A stretch of DNA of 64,000 bases. It comes from Nocardioides sp. YR527 (GTDB lineage: Bacteria; Actinomycetota; Actinomycetes; Propionibacteriales; Nocardioidaceae). Positions within the stretch are counted from its first letter, which is position 1. The number at the start of each line of letters is the position of its first letter. The position numbers were made by a program, and so were the translations under genes. Positions 35,343 through 47,358 of this stretch are shown piece by piece. The notes under the pieces are model-generated. The model saw only the letters and a list, made by a program, of their open reading frames with translations, did not search any database and was not told the DNA's origin. Location: assembly GCF_900101045.1 (NCBI RefSeq), contig NZ_FNFN01000002.1, positions 186,001-250,000 of the forward strand. Reading direction: 5' to 3'.

Positions 35343-37208
35343 TCAGCTCACCACGATCAGGGCCAGGGCAACGAGAACCGTGCCACCGAGGACGGAGAGG
35401 GCATACGAACGTACGTAGCCGGTCTGTGCCTTGCGGAGCTCACCGGCGATCGCCGCGAGGGCGATCGGGCCACCGCTCATCAGGCCGTCGACGGCGTACT
35501 TGTCGGTCGCGAGGGTGCCGCGGACGACCGCCATCCCGGGCGGCACCACGACGTCCTCGACGTGCGGAACGTGCAGGTAGGGCGTCGGCGCGGTCGTGAC
35601 CGGGCGACGTCCGAAGACGAACCCGGCGGCCGCGACCCCGATCGCGACGACCAGCACCGCGAGGACGGAGGTCGCCCAGACCGGGAGCGGACCGTGGTGC
35701 TCGGCGGGGCCGGCCGCGACCACCGGCTCGAGCCAGTGCTCGATCCAGCCGCCGAGCGCGAAGACGCCACCGAGGACCGACAGCGCCGCGAGGACGACGA
35801 GCGGACCGGTCATGATCCGCGGCGACTCGTGCGGATGTACGCCCTCGGGCCAGCGCTTGCGGCCGAAGAAGGCGAGCATCATCAGGCGGGTCATGTAGAA
35901 CGCGGTCACACCGGCGGCCAGGAGGGCGATGATGCCGACCAGCCAGCTGTCGGCGAAGGCGACCTCGAGGATCTTGTCCTTGGACCAGAAGCCGGCGAAC
36001 CCGGGGAACCCGATGATGGCCAGGTAGCCCATCGAGAAGGTGAGGAACGTGACCGGCATCGCCCGACTCAGGGCGCCGTAGTGCTTGAGGTTCACGTCGT
36101 CGTTCATGCCGTGCATCACCGACCCGGCACCGAGGAACATGTTGGCCTTGAAGAAGCCGTGGGTGAGCAGGTGGAAGATCGCGAAGGCGTAGCCCGGCCC
36201 GCCCAGCCCGGCGGCGAGCATCATGTAGCCGATCTGGCTCATCGTCGAGCCTGCCAGGACCTTCTTGATGTCGTCCTTCACACAGCTGACCGCAGCACCC
36301 CAGATGATCGTCACCAGGGCGACGACCACGACCGCGGTTGAGGCGGCCTCGGCGGCCTCGAAGATCGCGCTGCTCCGGACGATGAGGTAGACGCCCGCGG
36401 TCACCATCGTCGCCGCGTGGATCAGCGCCGAGACCGGGGTCGGGCCCTCCATCGCGTCCAGCAGCCAGCCCTGCAGCGGCACCTGGGCGGACTTTCCGCA
36501 GGCACCGATCAGCAGCAGGATGCCGAGCCAGTTGAGGGTGGTCGTGGTGGTGTCGCTGACGTCGATCGCCGAGAACGACGTCGACCCGAAGGTGACGAAG
36601 CAGAGCGCGATCGCCAGGCTCAGGCCCATGTCGCCGACGCGGTTCATCACGAACGCCTTCTTGGCAGCGGCGGCCGCGGACGGCTTGTACTGCCAGAAGC
36701 CGATCAGCAGGTAGGACGCCAGACCGACGCCCTCCCAGCCGAGGAAGAGGCCGACGTAGTTCTCCGCCAGCACCAGCATCAGCATCGCGGCGAGGAAGAG
36801 GTTGAGGTAGCCGAAGAACCGGGTGCGCCGCTCGTCGTCGGCCATGTAGCCGACCGAGTAGATGTGGATCAGCGTGCCGACACCGGTGATGAGCAGCAGG
36901 AACAGGCTGGAGAGCTGGTCGTAGAGCAGGTCGAAGCCCACGTCGAGGGAGCCGGTGTCGAACCAGGTGTAGAGGTGCTGGACGACCTGCCGGCTCTCCT
37001 CGTCGCGACCGAGGGCGGCGATGAAGAGGACGACGCTGAGCACGAAGGACGCTCCGGCGAGCCCGACCGCGAGCCAGTGCCCCACCCGGTCGAAGAGCGC
37101 CGGTGCCAGCGGCCGTCCGATCAGGATCAGGGCAGCACCGGCGAGGGGCAGCGCGATGACCAGCCAGATCAGCGTGAAGACGCCGCTGGCCTCGACAGGA
37201 TTTACCAC
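35343..37208 (-). CDS. nuoL: NADH-quinone oxidoreductase subunit L
   Basis: The 621-residue protein is the distal antiporter-like subunit of complex I. The conserved [31 protein letters not shown] stretch is near residue 225-255. After the antiporter core it has the long lateral helix and final membrane segment expected of NuoL. The GTG at 37208 overlaps the nuoK stop by seven bases. Confidence 0.94.
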   Translation of the reverse strand: MVNPVEASGVFTLIWLVIALPLAGAALILIGRPLAPALFDRVGHWLAVGLAGASFVLSVVLFIAALGRDEESRQVVQHLYTWFDTGSLDVGFDLLYDQLSSLFLLLITGVGTLIHIYSVGYMADDERRTRFFGYLNLFLAAMLMLVLAENYVGLFLGWEGVGLASYLLIGFWQYKPSAAAAAKKAFVMNRVGDMGLSLAIALCFVTFGSTSFSAIDVSDTTTTTLNWLGILLLIGACGKSAQVPLQGWLLDAMEGPTPVSALIHAATMVTAGVYLIVRSSAIFEAAEAASTAVVVVALVTIIWGAAVSCVKDDIKKVLAGSTMSQIGYMMLAAGLGGPGYAFAIFHLLTHGFFKANMFLGAGSVMHGMNDDVNLKHYGALSRAMPVTFLTFSMGYLAIIGFPGFAGFWSKDKILEVAFADSWLVGIIALLAAGVTAFYMTRLMMLAFFGRKRWPEGVHPHESPRIMTGPLVVLAALSVLGGVFALGGWIEHWLEPVVAAGPAEHHGPLPVWATSVLAVLVVAIGVAAAGFVFGRRPVTTAPTPYLHVPHVEDVVVPPGMAVVRGTLATDKYAVDGLMSGGPIALAAIAGELRKAQTGYVRSYALSVLGGTVLVALALIVVS

Positions 37209-37507
37209 TTGAGCATCCTTGGCTCGTCGACCGAAGCCGTGTTTCTGGTGCGGAAGATGGTCATGATGATCGCCAGCCCGACGACCACCTCAGCGGCCGC
37301 GACGACCATCACGAAGAACGCGGTCACCTGCCCGTCGAGGTTGCCGTGCATCCGACTGAACGCCACCAGGGCGAGGTTGGCCGCGTTGAGCATCAGCTCG
37401 ACGCACATGAAGACGACGATCGCGTTTCGCCTGGTCAGCACCCCGATCGTGCCGATCGTGAAGAGGATGGCGGACAAGATGACGTACGCCGTGGTGTTGT
37501 CTGTCAT
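37202..37507 (-). CDS. nuoK: NADH-quinone oxidoreductase subunit K
   Basis: This 101-residue protein has three membrane segments and the conserved glutamates of NuoK in [17 protein letters not shown] and [13 protein letters not shown]. Length and position between nuoJ and nuoL are standard. It overlaps both neighbours by a few bases. Confidence 0.94.
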   Translation of the reverse strand: MTDNTTAYVILSAILFTIGTIGVLTRRNAIVVFMCVELMLNAANLALVAFSRMHGNLDGQVTAFFVMVVAAAEVVVGLAIIMTIFRTRNTASVDEPRMLKW

Positions 37508-38220
37508 TCGCCCTGCCCCTCGTCAGCCGATCCGTTCGAGTTGCCTCCGGCGAGGATCGCCGGGACCGACTTCGTGCTCTGCGAACCGTCCGGCAGCAGG
37601 GCCGGGGTGTCGTTGCTGTTGTGCCGCGCGAAGGTGCCCGGTGGGGGCAGCGGGCCGAGGTGCTTGCCGCTCTTCGCGTAGTCGGCGACCCGCTTCTGGG
37701 CCAGGTCGGTCTGGCTCTGCTTCGGGTCGATCCGCTCGCGGTGGGCCAGCACCATGGCGCCGATCGCGGCGGTGATCAGCAGCGCACTGGTCGCCTCGAA
37801 GGCGATCACGTAGCGCGAGAAGAGGAGGTCGGCCAGGCGTTGTACGTTGCCGCCCTCGTTGGCGCTGGCCAGCCCGCGCATCGTGGCGATGCTCGCCTGG
37901 CCGACGCCCGCGATCAGCGTCGCGCCCAGCGCGACCCCGAGGACGACGGCGAGCACCTTCTGCCCGGCGATCGTCTCCTTGAGCGTGTCGGAGGTGTCGA
38001 CGCCGACCAGCATGATCACGAACAGGAACAGCATCAGGATCGCGCCGGTGTAGACCACGATCTGCACCGCGAACAGGAACGGCGCCTCCAGCGTCGCGTA
38101 GATCATCGCGAGCCCGACCATGACCACCGCCAGCGACAGTGCGGCGTGGACCGGCTTGCGCGCGAACAGGAGGCCCATCGCCGCGATCACCGTGACCGAG
38201 GCGAGGATGACGAAGCTCAT
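37504..38220 (-). CDS. nuoJ: NADH-quinone oxidoreductase subunit J
   Basis: The 238-residue protein has five membrane segments in its first about 165 residues, including the NuoJ pattern [17 protein letters not shown]. The remaining about 70 residues form a hydrophilic tail rich in Lys, Gly, Asn and Ser, longer than in E. coli (184 residues in total) but common in actinobacteria. The start touches the nuoI stop. Confidence 0.93.
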   Translation of the reverse strand: MSFVILASVTVIAAMGLLFARKPVHAALSLAVVMVGLAMIYATLEAPFLFAVQIVVYTGAILMLFLFVIMLVGVDTSDTLKETIAGQKVLAVVLGVALGATLIAGVGQASIATMRGLASANEGGNVQRLADLLFSRYVIAFEATSALLITAAIGAMVLAHRERIDPKQSQTDLAQKRVADYAKSGKHLGPLPPPGTFARHNSNDTPALLPDGSQSTKSVPAILAGGNSNGSADEGQGE

Positions 38221-38897
38221 CAGTGGCCCCCGTTGGTTGAGCCGCCGGAGCCGCTAGGCGAAGGCGTGTCGAAACCAACACGGTCCCCTGCCGCGCTCGA
38301 TCCGACTGTGTTGGTCTCGACACGCTCGGCCGCAGGCGGCCGAGGGTCTGAACGAAGTGGCCCTCGACCAGCGGCCGGCTCGGGCGCGTAGTAGGAGGTG
38401 TCGTCGTTGCCGAGGAACATCGGGTGCGGAGGCGCCTCCATCCCATCCTCGAGCGGCGCGAGCAGGTCCTGCTTCTCGTAGATCAGGCTCTCGCGGGAGG
38501 TGTCGGCGAGCTCGTACTCGTTGGTCATCGTCAGCGCACGTGTCGGGCAGGCCTCGATGCACAGCCCGCAGAGGATGCAGCGCAGGTAGTTGATCTGGTA
38601 GACGCGGCCGTAGCGCTCGCCGGGGCTGTAGCGCTCCTCCTCGGTGTTGGGCGCACCCTCGACGTAGATCGCGTCGGCCGGGCAGGCCCACGCGCACAGC
38701 TCGCACCCGACGCACTTCTCCAGCCCGTCGGCATGCCGGTTGAGCTGGTGCCGGCCGTGGAATCGCTCCTCGGTCGGCTCCTTCTGCTGTGGGTACTGCT
38801 CGGTGACCGGCTTCTTGAACTGGGTCCCGAACGTCACCGCGAACCCGCTGACCGGGTCCCAGAAACGCTCCTTGAACGAGCGGTCGTCGTTGCTCAC
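38220..38897 (-). CDS. nuoI: NADH-quinone oxidoreductase subunit I, with repeat-derived C-terminal tail
   Basis: The 225-residue protein carries two 4Fe-4S clusters: [12 protein letters not shown] and [12 protein letters not shown], the normal N6a/N6b pattern. The last about 50 residues (from about 175) are not NuoI-like. They are encoded by a palindromic repeat element (38235-38373) and read [10 protein letters not shown] then [11 protein letters not shown], nearly the same as the tail of NuoE. The element reads through in frame and the stop lies just beyond it. The core should be functional. Confidence 0.94.
   Translation of the reverse strand: MSNDDRSFKERFWDPVSGFAVTFGTQFKKPVTEQYPQQKEPTEERFHGRHQLNRHADGLEKCVGCELCAWACPADAIYVEGAPNTEEERYSPGERYGRVYQINYLRCILCGLCIEACPTRALTMTNEYELADTSRESLIYEKQDLLAPLEDGMEAPPHPMFLGNDDTSYYAPEPAAGRGPLRSDPRPPAAERVETNTVGSSAAGDRVGFDTPSPSGSGGSTNGGH
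38235..38373. repeat. Palindromic repeat element inside the 3' end of nuoI
   Basis: The 139-bp element is about 80 percent similar by eye to the one in nuoE (43705-43840). It ends in CTCGACCAGCG at one side and an imperfect GTTGGTTGAG at the other, and contains an internal inverted pair (GTGTCGAAACCAAC and GTTGGTCTCGACAC). It adds a coding tail rather than breaking the gene. Confidence 0.78.
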
Positions 38898-40189
38898 TTG
38901 GCCTCCTCAGGAGAGGGAAGAATGCGTACGCCGTTGGTGGCTGTCGACACAGCCGGAGGTCCGAACACCAGCGGCTGCGCGGCACCCCGCACGGCCCCGC
39001 CCTGCGGCAGGGTGGGCGTGGGGAAACCGCCGGTCGGTTTGGTGACCTGGGCCTCCTTCTCCGGTAGCCGGTTGAGGAAGCCGAGCACGACGACCACCGT
39101 GACGGCCAGACCGAAGCCGAAGAGGATCCAGTTGGGGCTGAAGCCGCCCTCGATCGCGGCCATCTTGATCACCGCGACGACGACGATCCAGGCGAGGCTC
39201 GCCGGCAGCAGCACCTTCCAGCCGAGGAACATGAACTGGTCGTAGCGCAGCCGCGGGAGCGTGCCGCGCAGCCAGATGAAGACCCAGATGAAGAAGAACA
39301 TCTTCAGGAAGAACCACAGCACCGGCCAGTAGCCCTCGTTGGCGCCGGCCCAGACGGTGCCGAGGCCGAGCGGGGCCCGCCAGCCGCCGAGGAACAGCGT
39401 CGTGGCGAGTGCGCTGACGGTGGCCATGTTGATGTATTCGGCCAGGAAGAAGAGCGCGAACTTCAGGCTGGAGTATTCGGTGTGGAACCCACCGACCAGC
39501 TCACCCTCGGCCTCGGGGAGGTCGAACGGCGCGCGGTTGGTCTCACCGACCATCGAGATGCAGTAGATCAGGAAGGACGGCAGCAGCAGGGCGCCGAACC
39601 ACCAGTCCTCCTGCGCCGCGACGATCTGGCTGGTGGACAGGCTGCCGGCCATCAGGAAGACGGTGACGAGGGCAAGTCCCATCGAGACCTCGTAGGAGAT
39701 CATCTGGGCGCTGCTTCGCAGTCCCCCGAGGAGGCTGTAGGTCGAACCCGAGGCCCAGCCACCCAGCACGATCCCGTAGATGCCGATGCTGGCGATCGCC
39801 ATCACGAACAGCACCGCGACCGGCATGTCGGTGAGCTGCAGCGGCGTCTGTACGCCGAAGAAGTTGACCTCCGGCCCGAACGGGATCACCGAGAACGTCA
39901 CGAACGCGGGCACACAGGCCAGGATCGGCGCGGTGATGAAGACGATCTTGTCGGCCTTCTCCGGGGTCAGGTCCTCCTTGAGCGCCAGCTTCACGCCGTC
40001 GGCGAGGGATTGCAGCAGACCGAACGGTCCGTGCCGGTTGGGCCCGATGCGGTGCTGCATCCGGGCCACGACCTTGCGCTCCCACCAGATGTTGAAGAGC
40101 GTCAGCACGACGCAGACGACGAAGACGAGCAGGACCTTGATCGCGATGATCCACCAGGGGTCCTGGCCGAACTGCTCCAGCCCGTTCAC
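38894..40189 (-). CDS. nuoH: NADH-quinone oxidoreductase subunit H
   Basis: The GTG at 40189, overlapping the nuoG stop by four bases, gives 431 residues. Eight membrane segments and the quinone-site motifs [20 protein letters not shown] and [24 protein letters not shown] (loop with acidic residues) are present. It anchors the peripheral arm. The C-terminal about 50 residues after the last segment are extra and Pro/Gly rich, as in many actinobacteria. Confidence 0.94.
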   Translation of the reverse strand: MNGLEQFGQDPWWIIAIKVLLVFVVCVVLTLFNIWWERKVVARMQHRIGPNRHGPFGLLQSLADGVKLALKEDLTPEKADKIVFITAPILACVPAFVTFSVIPFGPEVNFFGVQTPLQLTDMPVAVLFVMAIASIGIYGIVLGGWASGSTYSLLGGLRSSAQMISYEVSMGLALVTVFLMAGSLSTSQIVAAQEDWWFGALLLPSFLIYCISMVGETNRAPFDLPEAEGELVGGFHTEYSSLKFALFFLAEYINMATVSALATTLFLGGWRAPLGLGTVWAGANEGYWPVLWFFLKMFFFIWVFIWLRGTLPRLRYDQFMFLGWKVLLPASLAWIVVVAVIKMAAIEGGFSPNWILFGFGLAVTVVVVLGFLNRLPEKEAQVTKPTGGFPTPTLPQGGAVRGAAQPLVFGPPAVSTATNGVRILPSPEEAK

Positions 40190-42381
40190 TGCTGCGCTCC
40201 CTCGATGGTGACGGTCGAGCCCGGTGAGGCCAGATCCGCCCAGACGCCTCGCCCGAAGCTGTTCGTCGGCACCCACACGGTGTTGTCGGCCAGCTCGGCC
40301 GCCATCGCCGGGAGGGTCCAGCTCCCCCGGTCCCCGGTGATCGTCACGACGTCACCGAGCTCCTCGTGGAGCGCGGCAGAGATGCGTACGAACGCCGGTC
40401 GCGCGGTCGCGGCCAGCGCCTTGTCGCCGCTCTGCAGCGTCCCGTTGTCGAGCATCAGGCGCCAGGTCGCCAGCCGAACCCCCGCCGAATCGGTAGTTGT
40501 TGCAGCCGAATCGGTAGTTGTGGGTGACCATTCGACACTTTCGTCCGCCACTTCTGCGGACTCGGCGTCCACAAGTGCGAACTCGGCGGTGATGTGCCCG
40601 AGGACCTCGGCGTCCGAGTAGGCCGCGGGCTTGTCGAAGACCTGGGTGAACGGGCGGCGGCGGCCTTCCCAGGTGACGAAGGTGCCGGCCTTCTCCGAGG
40701 CGGCGGCGACAGGGAGTACGACGTCGGCGCGCTCGGTCACCGCGGTGATCCGCTGCTCGAGGCTGACCACGAAGCCGGCCTGGTCGAGGGCTGCCAGGAA
40801 GGCGGCGGGGTCGGCGGTGTCGTCGGGGTCGACGCCCGCGACCAGCAGTGCGCCGAGGTTGCCGCGGACGATGGCCTCGGCGTCGAGACCACCGTCGCGC
40901 GGGAGCAGGTCGGCCTCCACCGCGCCCCGGTCACCGGCACGGCGCGGCACCCAGGCGAGCTTCGCGCCGGTGCGGTCGGCGAGCTCGGCAGCGGCGGAGT
41001 AGGCGCCGGGGCTGGTCGCCAGCCGCTCGCCGACCAGGATCACCGAAGCCTCGGTGACCCCGCTGACCTGCGACAACGCGTCCTTCTCGGCACCGGGAGC
41101 GGTCAGGACGACCTCGGCTCCGAGCTTGCGAGAGCCCTCCGAGGCGTACGGACTGAGGGTGGTGATCCGCAGACCCTTGCGGTTCGCCTTGCGCAACCGC
41201 AGGAAGAGCGTCCCGGCCTCGTCCTCGGGCTCGAGGCCGGCCAGGACGACGTGGTCGGCGGCATCGAGGTCGGCGTAGGTGACCGAGGTGCCTGCGACCC
41301 GTGAGCGCAGGAAGCCTGTCTCCTCCTCCGACAGCGGCCGCGAGCGGAAGTCGATGTGGGGAGTGCGCAGGGTGTCGCGGGCGAAGGTGGCGTACGCCTT
41401 CGCATCCTCCAGCGTCAGGCGACCACCGGGCAGCACACCGACGGAGCCGGCACCTGCCAGCCCGGCGGCGGCGACGGCGACGGCCTCGAGCCAGGACGCC
41501 GGCCGGAGCTCGCCGTCCTCACGGACCATCGGCGAGGTGAGCCGGTCGCGGACGGCGTAGCGGAAGCCGAAGCGGTCCTTGTCGGAGATCCACTCCTCGT
41601 TGACCTCCGGGTCGTTGCCTGCGAGGCGGCGCATGACCTTGCCACGGCGGTGGTCGATGCGGACCGCGGCGCCGCAGGCGTCGTGCTCGGCGACACCGGG
41701 GGTCGAGACCAGGTCGAAGGGCCGCGCCCGGAACCGGTAGTCGTCCGAGGTCAGGGCGCCGACCGGGCAGATCTGGATGACGTTGCCGGAGAAGTAGGAC
41801 GAGAACGGCTTGTCCTCGGCGATGCCGATCTGCTGCTGCGCGCCGCGCTGGATCAGCGCGATCCCCGGGTCGCCCGGGATCTCCGCGGCGAAGCGGGTGC
41901 AGCGCTGGCAGACGATGCACCGCTCACGGTCGAGCAGCACGTTGGGCGAGAGGTTGATGGGCTTCGGGAACGTACGCTTCGTCCCCTCGAACCGGGTCTC
42001 ACCCTGCCCGTGGGACATCGCCTGGTTCTGCAGCGGGCACTCGCCGCCCTTGTCACAGACCGGGCAGTCCAACGGGTGGTTGACCAGGAGGAACTCCATG
42101 ATCCCCTGCTGCGCCTTCACGGCCGTGGAGTTCTGCGTCTCCACCACCATGCCCTCGGCGACCGGGATCGTGCAGGAGGCCTGCGGCTTCGGGAAGCCGC
42201 GGCCGTTGCCGGCGTCGGGGATGTCGACCAGGCACTGCCGGCAGGCACCGACGGGCGCGAGCAATGGATGGTCGCAGAAGCGCGGGATCTCGATCCCGGC
42301 CTCCTCGGCCGCCCGGATCACCAGCGTGCCCTCGGGCACGCTCACGTCATGTCCGTCGATCTTGACGGTCACTTCGGTCAC
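40186..42381 (-). CDS. nuoG: NADH-quinone oxidoreductase subunit G
   Basis: The GTG at 42381 overlaps the nuoF stop by four bases and gives 731 residues. The N-terminal ferredoxin-like part binds a 2Fe-2S cluster ([15 protein letters not shown] and later CTIPV), followed by [17 protein letters not shown] and RCIVCQRC clusters. The rest is molybdopterin-oxidoreductase-like without the cofactor. Near residue 620-650 a Thr/Ser/Ala-rich segment ([14 protein letters not shown]) is a short local duplication. Confidence 0.94.
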   Translation of the reverse strand: MTEVTVKIDGHDVSVPEGTLVIRAAEEAGIEIPRFCDHPLLAPVGACRQCLVDIPDAGNGRGFPKPQASCTIPVAEGMVVETQNSTAVKAQQGIMEFLLVNHPLDCPVCDKGGECPLQNQAMSHGQGETRFEGTKRTFPKPINLSPNVLLDRERCIVCQRCTRFAAEIPGDPGIALIQRGAQQQIGIAEDKPFSSYFSGNVIQICPVGALTSDDYRFRARPFDLVSTPGVAEHDACGAAVRIDHRRGKVMRRLAGNDPEVNEEWISDKDRFGFRYAVRDRLTSPMVREDGELRPASWLEAVAVAAAGLAGAGSVGVLPGGRLTLEDAKAYATFARDTLRTPHIDFRSRPLSEEETGFLRSRVAGTSVTYADLDAADHVVLAGLEPEDEAGTLFLRLRKANRKGLRITTLSPYASEGSRKLGAEVVLTAPGAEKDALSQVSGVTEASVILVGERLATSPGAYSAAAELADRTGAKLAWVPRRAGDRGAVEADLLPRDGGLDAEAIVRGNLGALLVAGVDPDDTADPAAFLAALDQAGFVVSLEQRITAVTERADVVLPVAAASEKAGTFVTWEGRRRPFTQVFDKPAAYSDAEVLGHITAEFALVDAESAEVADESVEWSPTTTDSAATTTDSAGVRLATWRLMLDNGTLQSGDKALAATARPAFVRISAALHEELGDVVTITGDRGSWTLPAMAAELADNTVWVPTNSFGRGVWADLASPGSTVTIEGAQQ

Positions 42382-43691
42382 TGAACTGCCTCCGCCCATG
42401 CCGTCGACTTCTTGGCGTCGAAGGGACATCCACCCTGCTCCAGATGGGCCAGGTATTCGTCCCGGAAGTACTGGATCGAGCTCGTGATCGGGCTCGTCGC
42501 GCCATCACCGAGCGCGCAGAACGAGCGGCCCAGGATGTTGTCGCACTGGTCGAGCAGCAGATCGAGGTCCTCGGGCTTCCCGTCGCCCTTCTCCAGCCGC
42601 TCCAGCACCTGCACCAGCCACCAGGTGCCCTCGCGGCACGGGGTGCACTTGCCACACGACTCGTGCTTGTAGAACTCCGTCCACCGCAGCACCGCGCGCA
42701 CCACGCAGACGGAGTCGTCGAAGATCTGCAGCGCCCGGGTGCCGAGCATCGAGCCGGCGGCGGCCACGCCCTCGAAGTCCAGCGTCACGTCCAGGTGCTC
42801 CTGGGTGAACAACGGGGTCGAGGAGCCACCCGGGGTCCAGAACTTCAGCTCATGCCCCTCGCGTACGCCCCCGGCCAGCTCGATCAGCTTGCGCAGCGTG
42901 ATGCCGAGCGGTGCCTCGTACTGCCCCGGCTTCTTGACGTGACCGGAGAGCGAGAAGATCCCGACGCCGGCCGACTTCTCGGTGCCCATGCCGGCGAACC
43001 AGTCGGCGCCGTTCTTCACGATCGCGGGCACCGAGGCGATCGACTCGGCGTTGTTGATCACGGTCGGGCTCGCGTAGAGACCGGCGACGGCCGGGAACGG
43101 CGGCCGGAGCCTCGGCTGACCGCGGCGCCCCTCGAGGGAGTCGAGCAGCGCGGTCTCCTCACCGCAGATGTAGGCCCCGGCACCGGCGTGCACGACCAGC
43201 TCGAGGTCGTAGCCGGAGCCGTGGATGTTCGTGCCGAGATGGCCGGCCTCGTAGGCCTCGCGCACCGCGGCGCGCAGCCGCCGGATCACGTGCAGCACCT
43301 CGCCACGTACGTAGATGAAGGCACGCTCCGCACGGATGGCGTAGGAGGAGATGATCACGCCCTCCACGAGCGTGTGCGGGCTCGCCATCATCAAGGGGAT
43401 GTCCTTGCACGTGCCCGGCTCGGACTCGTCGGCGTTGACCACGAGGTAGCGCGGCTTGGGGTTCTCGGGGTCGGGCGCGGGCAGGAAGCCCCACTTCACC
43501 CCGGTCGGGAACCCGGCGCCACCGCGACCGCGGAGACCGGAGTCCTTGACCATCGTCTGTACGTCCTCGGGGGCCATCCCCAGAGCGACATCGAGCGCGT
43601 CGTAGCCGCCCTGCTCGGCATAGGCGGGCAGTGTCCAGGCCCGCTCGTCGGCCCAGTTGGCGGTCAGCACGGGAACAAGTACGTCACTCAT
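42378..43691 (-). CDS. nuoF: NADH-quinone oxidoreductase subunit F
   Basis: The ATG at 43691, overlapping the nuoE stop by eight bases, gives 437 residues. The NADH/FMN site motifs RGRGGAGFPTGVKWGF and NADESEPGTCKD, and the 4Fe-4S motif ESCGKCTPCREGT, are all visible. It accepts electrons from NADH. A longer open frame upstream runs antisense-like through the nuoE repeat and is rejected. Confidence 0.95.
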   Translation of the reverse strand: MSDVLVPVLTANWADERAWTLPAYAEQGGYDALDVALGMAPEDVQTMVKDSGLRGRGGAGFPTGVKWGFLPAPDPENPKPRYLVVNADESEPGTCKDIPLMMASPHTLVEGVIISSYAIRAERAFIYVRGEVLHVIRRLRAAVREAYEAGHLGTNIHGSGYDLELVVHAGAGAYICGEETALLDSLEGRRGQPRLRPPFPAVAGLYASPTVINNAESIASVPAIVKNGADWFAGMGTEKSAGVGIFSLSGHVKKPGQYEAPLGITLRKLIELAGGVREGHELKFWTPGGSSTPLFTQEHLDVTLDFEGVAAAGSMLGTRALQIFDDSVCVVRAVLRWTEFYKHESCGKCTPCREGTWWLVQVLERLEKGDGKPEDLDLLLDQCDNILGRSFCALGDGATSPITSSIQYFRDEYLAHLEQGGCPFDAKKSTAWAEAVQ

Positions 43692-44451
43692 TGGACTTCC
43701 CCTCGCTGGTCGAGCCGCCGGAGCCGCTAGGCGGAGGCGTGTCGAGACCAACTCGGTCGCTGTCGGCGCTCGATGGGACTGTGTTGGTCTCGACGCGCTC
43801 GCTGGCGCGAGGGTCTGAACGAAGTGGCCCTCGACCAGCGATGGCGATATCAAGCCCCGCAAGCGACGCTGCTCCGGCCGCGGGCCCCTCGTCGACGAGC
43901 CCGTCCTCGAAACCGGCGAGAACCCGCTCGGCCTCGCGCCAGCTCGTGATCCGCGCACCGCGCGAGGCCACGACCTCGCGGCCCTCACGCAGGTCGTCGA
44001 CCAGCTGTGAGGCCGACTCCGGGGTCTGGTTGTCGAAGAACTCCCAGTTGACCATCACCACCGGCGCGTAGTCGCAGGCCGCGTTGCACTCGATGTGCTC
44101 GAGCGTGATCGCGCCGTCCGCGGTGGTCTCGTCGTTGCCCACCTCGAGCTTCTCGCGCAGGCAGGCGAAGATCTCGTCGCCGCCCATCACCGCGCACAGG
44201 GTGTTGGTGCAGACGCCGACGTGGTGCTTCCCGACGGGATGACGCTTGTACATCGTGTAGAAGGTCGCCACCCCGCTCACCTCGGCGGGAGTCAGCCCCA
44301 GGACCTCGGCGCAAGCGTCGATCCCCTCGGGCGTGACCCGTCCTTCCACCGACTGCACCAGATGGAGCATCGGCAGCAGGCCGGAGCGGGCCTGGGGGTA
44401 GCGAGCGGCGATCTCGCGCAGCTCGTCGTAGGTCTCAGCAGCAAGCGTCAT
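43684..44451 (-). CDS. nuoE: NADH-quinone oxidoreductase subunit E, with repeat-derived C-terminal tail
   Basis: The 255-residue protein has the NuoE thioredoxin-like 2Fe-2S motifs: [10 protein letters not shown] and [11 protein letters not shown]. NuoE is normally about 160-220 residues; the last about 48 residues come from a palindromic repeat element (43705-43840) and read [10 protein letters not shown] then [16 protein letters not shown], closely matching the NuoI tail. The stop overlaps the nuoF start, so the element seems to have landed without breaking coupling. Confidence 0.94.
   Translation of the reverse strand: MTLAAETYDELREIAARYPQARSGLLPMLHLVQSVEGRVTPEGIDACAEVLGLTPAEVSGVATFYTMYKRHPVGKHHVGVCTNTLCAVMGGDEIFACLREKLEVGNDETTADGAITLEHIECNAACDYAPVVMVNWEFFDNQTPESASQLVDDLREGREVVASRGARITSWREAERVLAGFEDGLVDEGPAAGAASLAGLDIAIAGRGPLRSDPRASERVETNTVPSSADSDRVGLDTPPPSGSGGSTSEGKSNE
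43705..43840. repeat. Palindromic MITE-like repeat inside the 3' end of nuoE
   Basis: The 136-bp element has perfect 11-bp terminal inverted repeats, CGCTGGTCGAG at 43705-43715 and CTCGACCAGCG at 43830-43840, and an internal inverted pair around CGAGACCAAC and GTTGGTCTCG. It has no gene of its own. Its relative lies in nuoI at 38235-38373. Such elements need a transposase supplied elsewhere. Confidence 0.8.
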
Positions 44452-45761
44452 CGGTCGACGCCTCCCATCACCGGGTCGATGGACGCGATCGCCACGATCA
44501 CGTCGGCCACCATGCCGCCCTCGGACATCACGCTCGTGGCTTGAAGGTTGGTGAACGACGGGTCCCGGAAGTGGACCCGGTAGGGCTTGGTGCCGCCGTC
44601 GCTGACCACGTGGGCACCGAGCTCTCCGCGCGGCGACTCGATCGCTGCGTACGCCTGGCCGGCTGGCACCCGGAAGCCCTCGGTCACCAGCTTGAAGTGG
44701 TGGATCAGCGCCTCCATCGACTCGCCCATGATGTGGCGGATGTGGTCGAGGGAGTTGCCCTGGCCATCGGGGCCGACGGAGAGCTGCGAGGGCCAGGCGA
44801 TCTTCTTGTCGGCGACCATGACCGGCGCACCGTCGAGGTCGGCGAGCCGCTTGAGCGCCTGTTCCATGATCCGCAGCGACTCCCACATCTCGGCCAGCCG
44901 CACCCGGAACCGCCCGTAGGAGTCACAGGTGTCCCAGGTGATGACCTCGAAGTCGTAGTCCTCATAGCCGCAGTAGGGCTGGGTCTTGCGCAGGTCCCAC
45001 GGGTAGCCGGTCGACCGCAGGATCGGGCCGGTCAGCCCGAGCGCGAGGCAGCCCTCCAGGTCGAGGTAGCCGACCTGCTCGAGGCGGCCCTTGAAGATCG
45101 GGTTGGCGTTGCACAGCGCCGCGTACTCGGTCAGGCGCTTCTTCATCAACTCGATGAACTCGCTCACCCGCGCGACGGTGCCCTCCGGCACGTCCTGGGC
45201 GACGCCGCCGGGACGGATGTAGGCGTGGTTCATCCGCAGCCCGGTGATGAACTCGAACAGGTCCAGGCACAGCTCACGCTCGCGGAACCCGATCGTCATC
45301 ACGGTCAGCGCGCCGAGCTCCATGCCGCCGGTCGCGATCGCCACCAGATGGGAGGAGATCCGGTTGAGCTCCATCAGCAGGACCCGGATGACCTCGGCCT
45401 TCTCCGGCACCTCGGCACCGATGCCGAGCAGCTTCTCCACCCCGAGGACGTACGCCGTCTCGTTGAAGATCGGGGACAGGTAGTCCATCCGGGTGACGAA
45501 CGTGGTCCCCTGCGTCCAGGACCGGTATTCCATGTTCTTCTCGATGCCCGTGTGCAGGTAGCCGATCCCGGCACGCGCCTCGGTGACCGTCTCGCCCTCG
45601 AGCTCGAGGATCAGTCGGAGCACACCGTGGGTCGAGGGGTGCTGCGGCCCCATGTTGACGACGATCCGCTCGTCCTTGACGTCCTTGAGGGCGTCGGTCA
45701 GCTCGTCCCAGTCCTGGCCGGTGACGGTGAACGTACGTCCCTCGTCCTCTGTCGTCGTCAT
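44448..45761 (-). CDS. nuoD: NADH-quinone oxidoreductase subunit D
   Basis: The 437-residue protein is the 49-kDa homologue that lines the quinone pocket. [22 protein letters not shown] at the start, RMDYLSP, and the C-terminal [15 protein letters not shown] are conserved. It overlaps nuoC and nuoE by four bases each. Confidence 0.95.
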   Translation of the reverse strand: MTTTEDEGRTFTVTGQDWDELTDALKDVKDERIVVNMGPQHPSTHGVLRLILELEGETVTEARAGIGYLHTGIEKNMEYRSWTQGTTFVTRMDYLSPIFNETAYVLGVEKLLGIGAEVPEKAEVIRVLLMELNRISSHLVAIATGGMELGALTVMTIGFRERELCLDLFEFITGLRMNHAYIRPGGVAQDVPEGTVARVSEFIELMKKRLTEYAALCNANPIFKGRLEQVGYLDLEGCLALGLTGPILRSTGYPWDLRKTQPYCGYEDYDFEVITWDTCDSYGRFRVRLAEMWESLRIMEQALKRLADLDGAPVMVADKKIAWPSQLSVGPDGQGNSLDHIRHIMGESMEALIHHFKLVTEGFRVPAGQAYAAIESPRGELGAHVVSDGGTKPYRVHFRDPSFTNLQATSVMSEGGMVADVIVAIASIDPVMGGVDR

Positions 45762-46386
45762 GAGTAGCTCCTCCGGGTGTCCGGCGGCGGGATCGTCGCG
45801 CCCTTGTATTCCACCGGGATCCCGCCCAGCGGGTAGTCCTTGCGCTGCGGGTGGCCCGGCCAGTCGTCGGGCATCAGGATCCGGGTGAGTCCGGGGTGGC
45901 CGTCGAAGACGATCCCGAACATGTCGTAGGTCTCCCGCTCGTGCCAGTCGAGCGTCGGGTAGATGCCCACCCCGCTCGGCACGTGCGGGTCCTCGTCGGG
46001 GGCGGAGGTCTCCACCCGCACCCGGCGGTTGTACGTCATCGAGAGCAGGTGGTAGACCGCGTGCAGCTCCTTGCCCTGGTCATCGACGTAGTGCACGCCG
46101 GAGACGCCCGAGCAGAGCTCGAAGCGCAGCTCGTCGCGGAGCACCTGCAGGACCTCGAGCAGCCGCTCGCGGCGCACGTGGAAGGTCAGCTCGCCGCGGT
46201 GGATGACCGCCTCCGCCTCGGCGAAGGCCAGCGCGTCGGCGATCTCCTTGAACCAACCGCCGTAGGGCTGCACGCCGACGTCGCTGGTGCGGCTCGGCAT
46301 CGCGTGCTGGCGGGTGAGACCGGCATAGCCGCTGGTGTCGCCGGTGCCCTGCACGCCGAACATGCCACCGGGCTCGTCGTTCTCAC

Positions 46387-46390
<4 letters not shown>
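45758..46390 (-). CDS. nuoC: NADH-quinone oxidoreductase subunit C
   Basis: The GTG at 46390, inside the end of nuoB, gives 210 residues. The 30-kDa subunit signature [20 protein letters not shown] and [19 protein letters not shown] is complete. A longer open frame to 46858 belongs to another frame of nuoB and is rejected. It is part of the peripheral arm and binds NuoD. Confidence 0.94.
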
Positions 46391-46941
<551 letters not shown>

Positions 46942-46942
46942 G

Positions 46943-47299
46943 TCAGTCCCAGTCCAATCCGCCGCGGCGCCACACATAGGCGTACGCCACGAACACCGTC
47001 AGCAGGAACAGGCCCATCTCCGCGAGGCCGAACCAGCCCATCGCGTCGAACCTGACGGCCCACGGGTAGAGAAAGATGATCTCGATGTCGAAGATGATGA
47101 AGAGCATCGCGGTGATGTAGTACTTCACCGGGAAGCGACCGCCCAACGCCTGTGGCGTGGCCTCGATCCCACATTCGTAGGGATCCGCCTTGGCCTGGTT
47201 GGCGCGACTCGGTCCCACGACCGAGCTCATGACCACCGACCCGACCGCGAAGAGCGTCGCCAGTCCCGCCAACGCGAGCACCGGCACGTAGAGCTCCAT
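46943..47299 (-). CDS. nuoA: NADH-quinone oxidoreductase subunit A
   Basis: The ATG at 47299 follows a perfect AGGAGG and gives 118 residues with three membrane segments. The [33 protein letters not shown] segment, with its switch cysteine, is diagnostic. It is the first gene of a reverse-strand operon running nuoA to nuoN and then polyprenyl synthase. A CRP/GlxR-like site is 42 bases upstream. Confidence 0.95.
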   Translation of the reverse strand: MELYVPVLALAGLATLFAVGSVVMSSVVGPSRANQAKADPYECGIEATPQALGGRFPVKYYITAMLFIIFDIEIIFLYPWAVRFDAMGWFGLAEMGLFLLTVFVAYAYVWRRGGLDWD

Positions 47300-47340
47300 C
47301 TCGCCTCCTACCCTGAGCCGGCCCACCCCAGATTGAGACT

Positions 47341-47358
47341 TTGTGAATAGAATCACAA
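47341..47358. promoter_or_regulatory. CRP/FNR-family (GlxR-like) binding site upstream of nuoA
   Basis: TTGTGAATAGAATCACAA is a perfect palindrome of TTGTGA and TCACAA separated by six bases, which matches the TGTGA-N6-TCACA consensus. It ends 42 bases before the nuoA start, where a regulator could act on the promoter of the whole operon. Confidence 0.68.

Noticed and set aside
32359..37775. Long forward-strand open frames opposite the nuo operon
   Set aside because: They are antisense shadows of strongly conserved nuo genes, with compositions rich in Arg, Asp, Gly and His typical of high-GC shadows.
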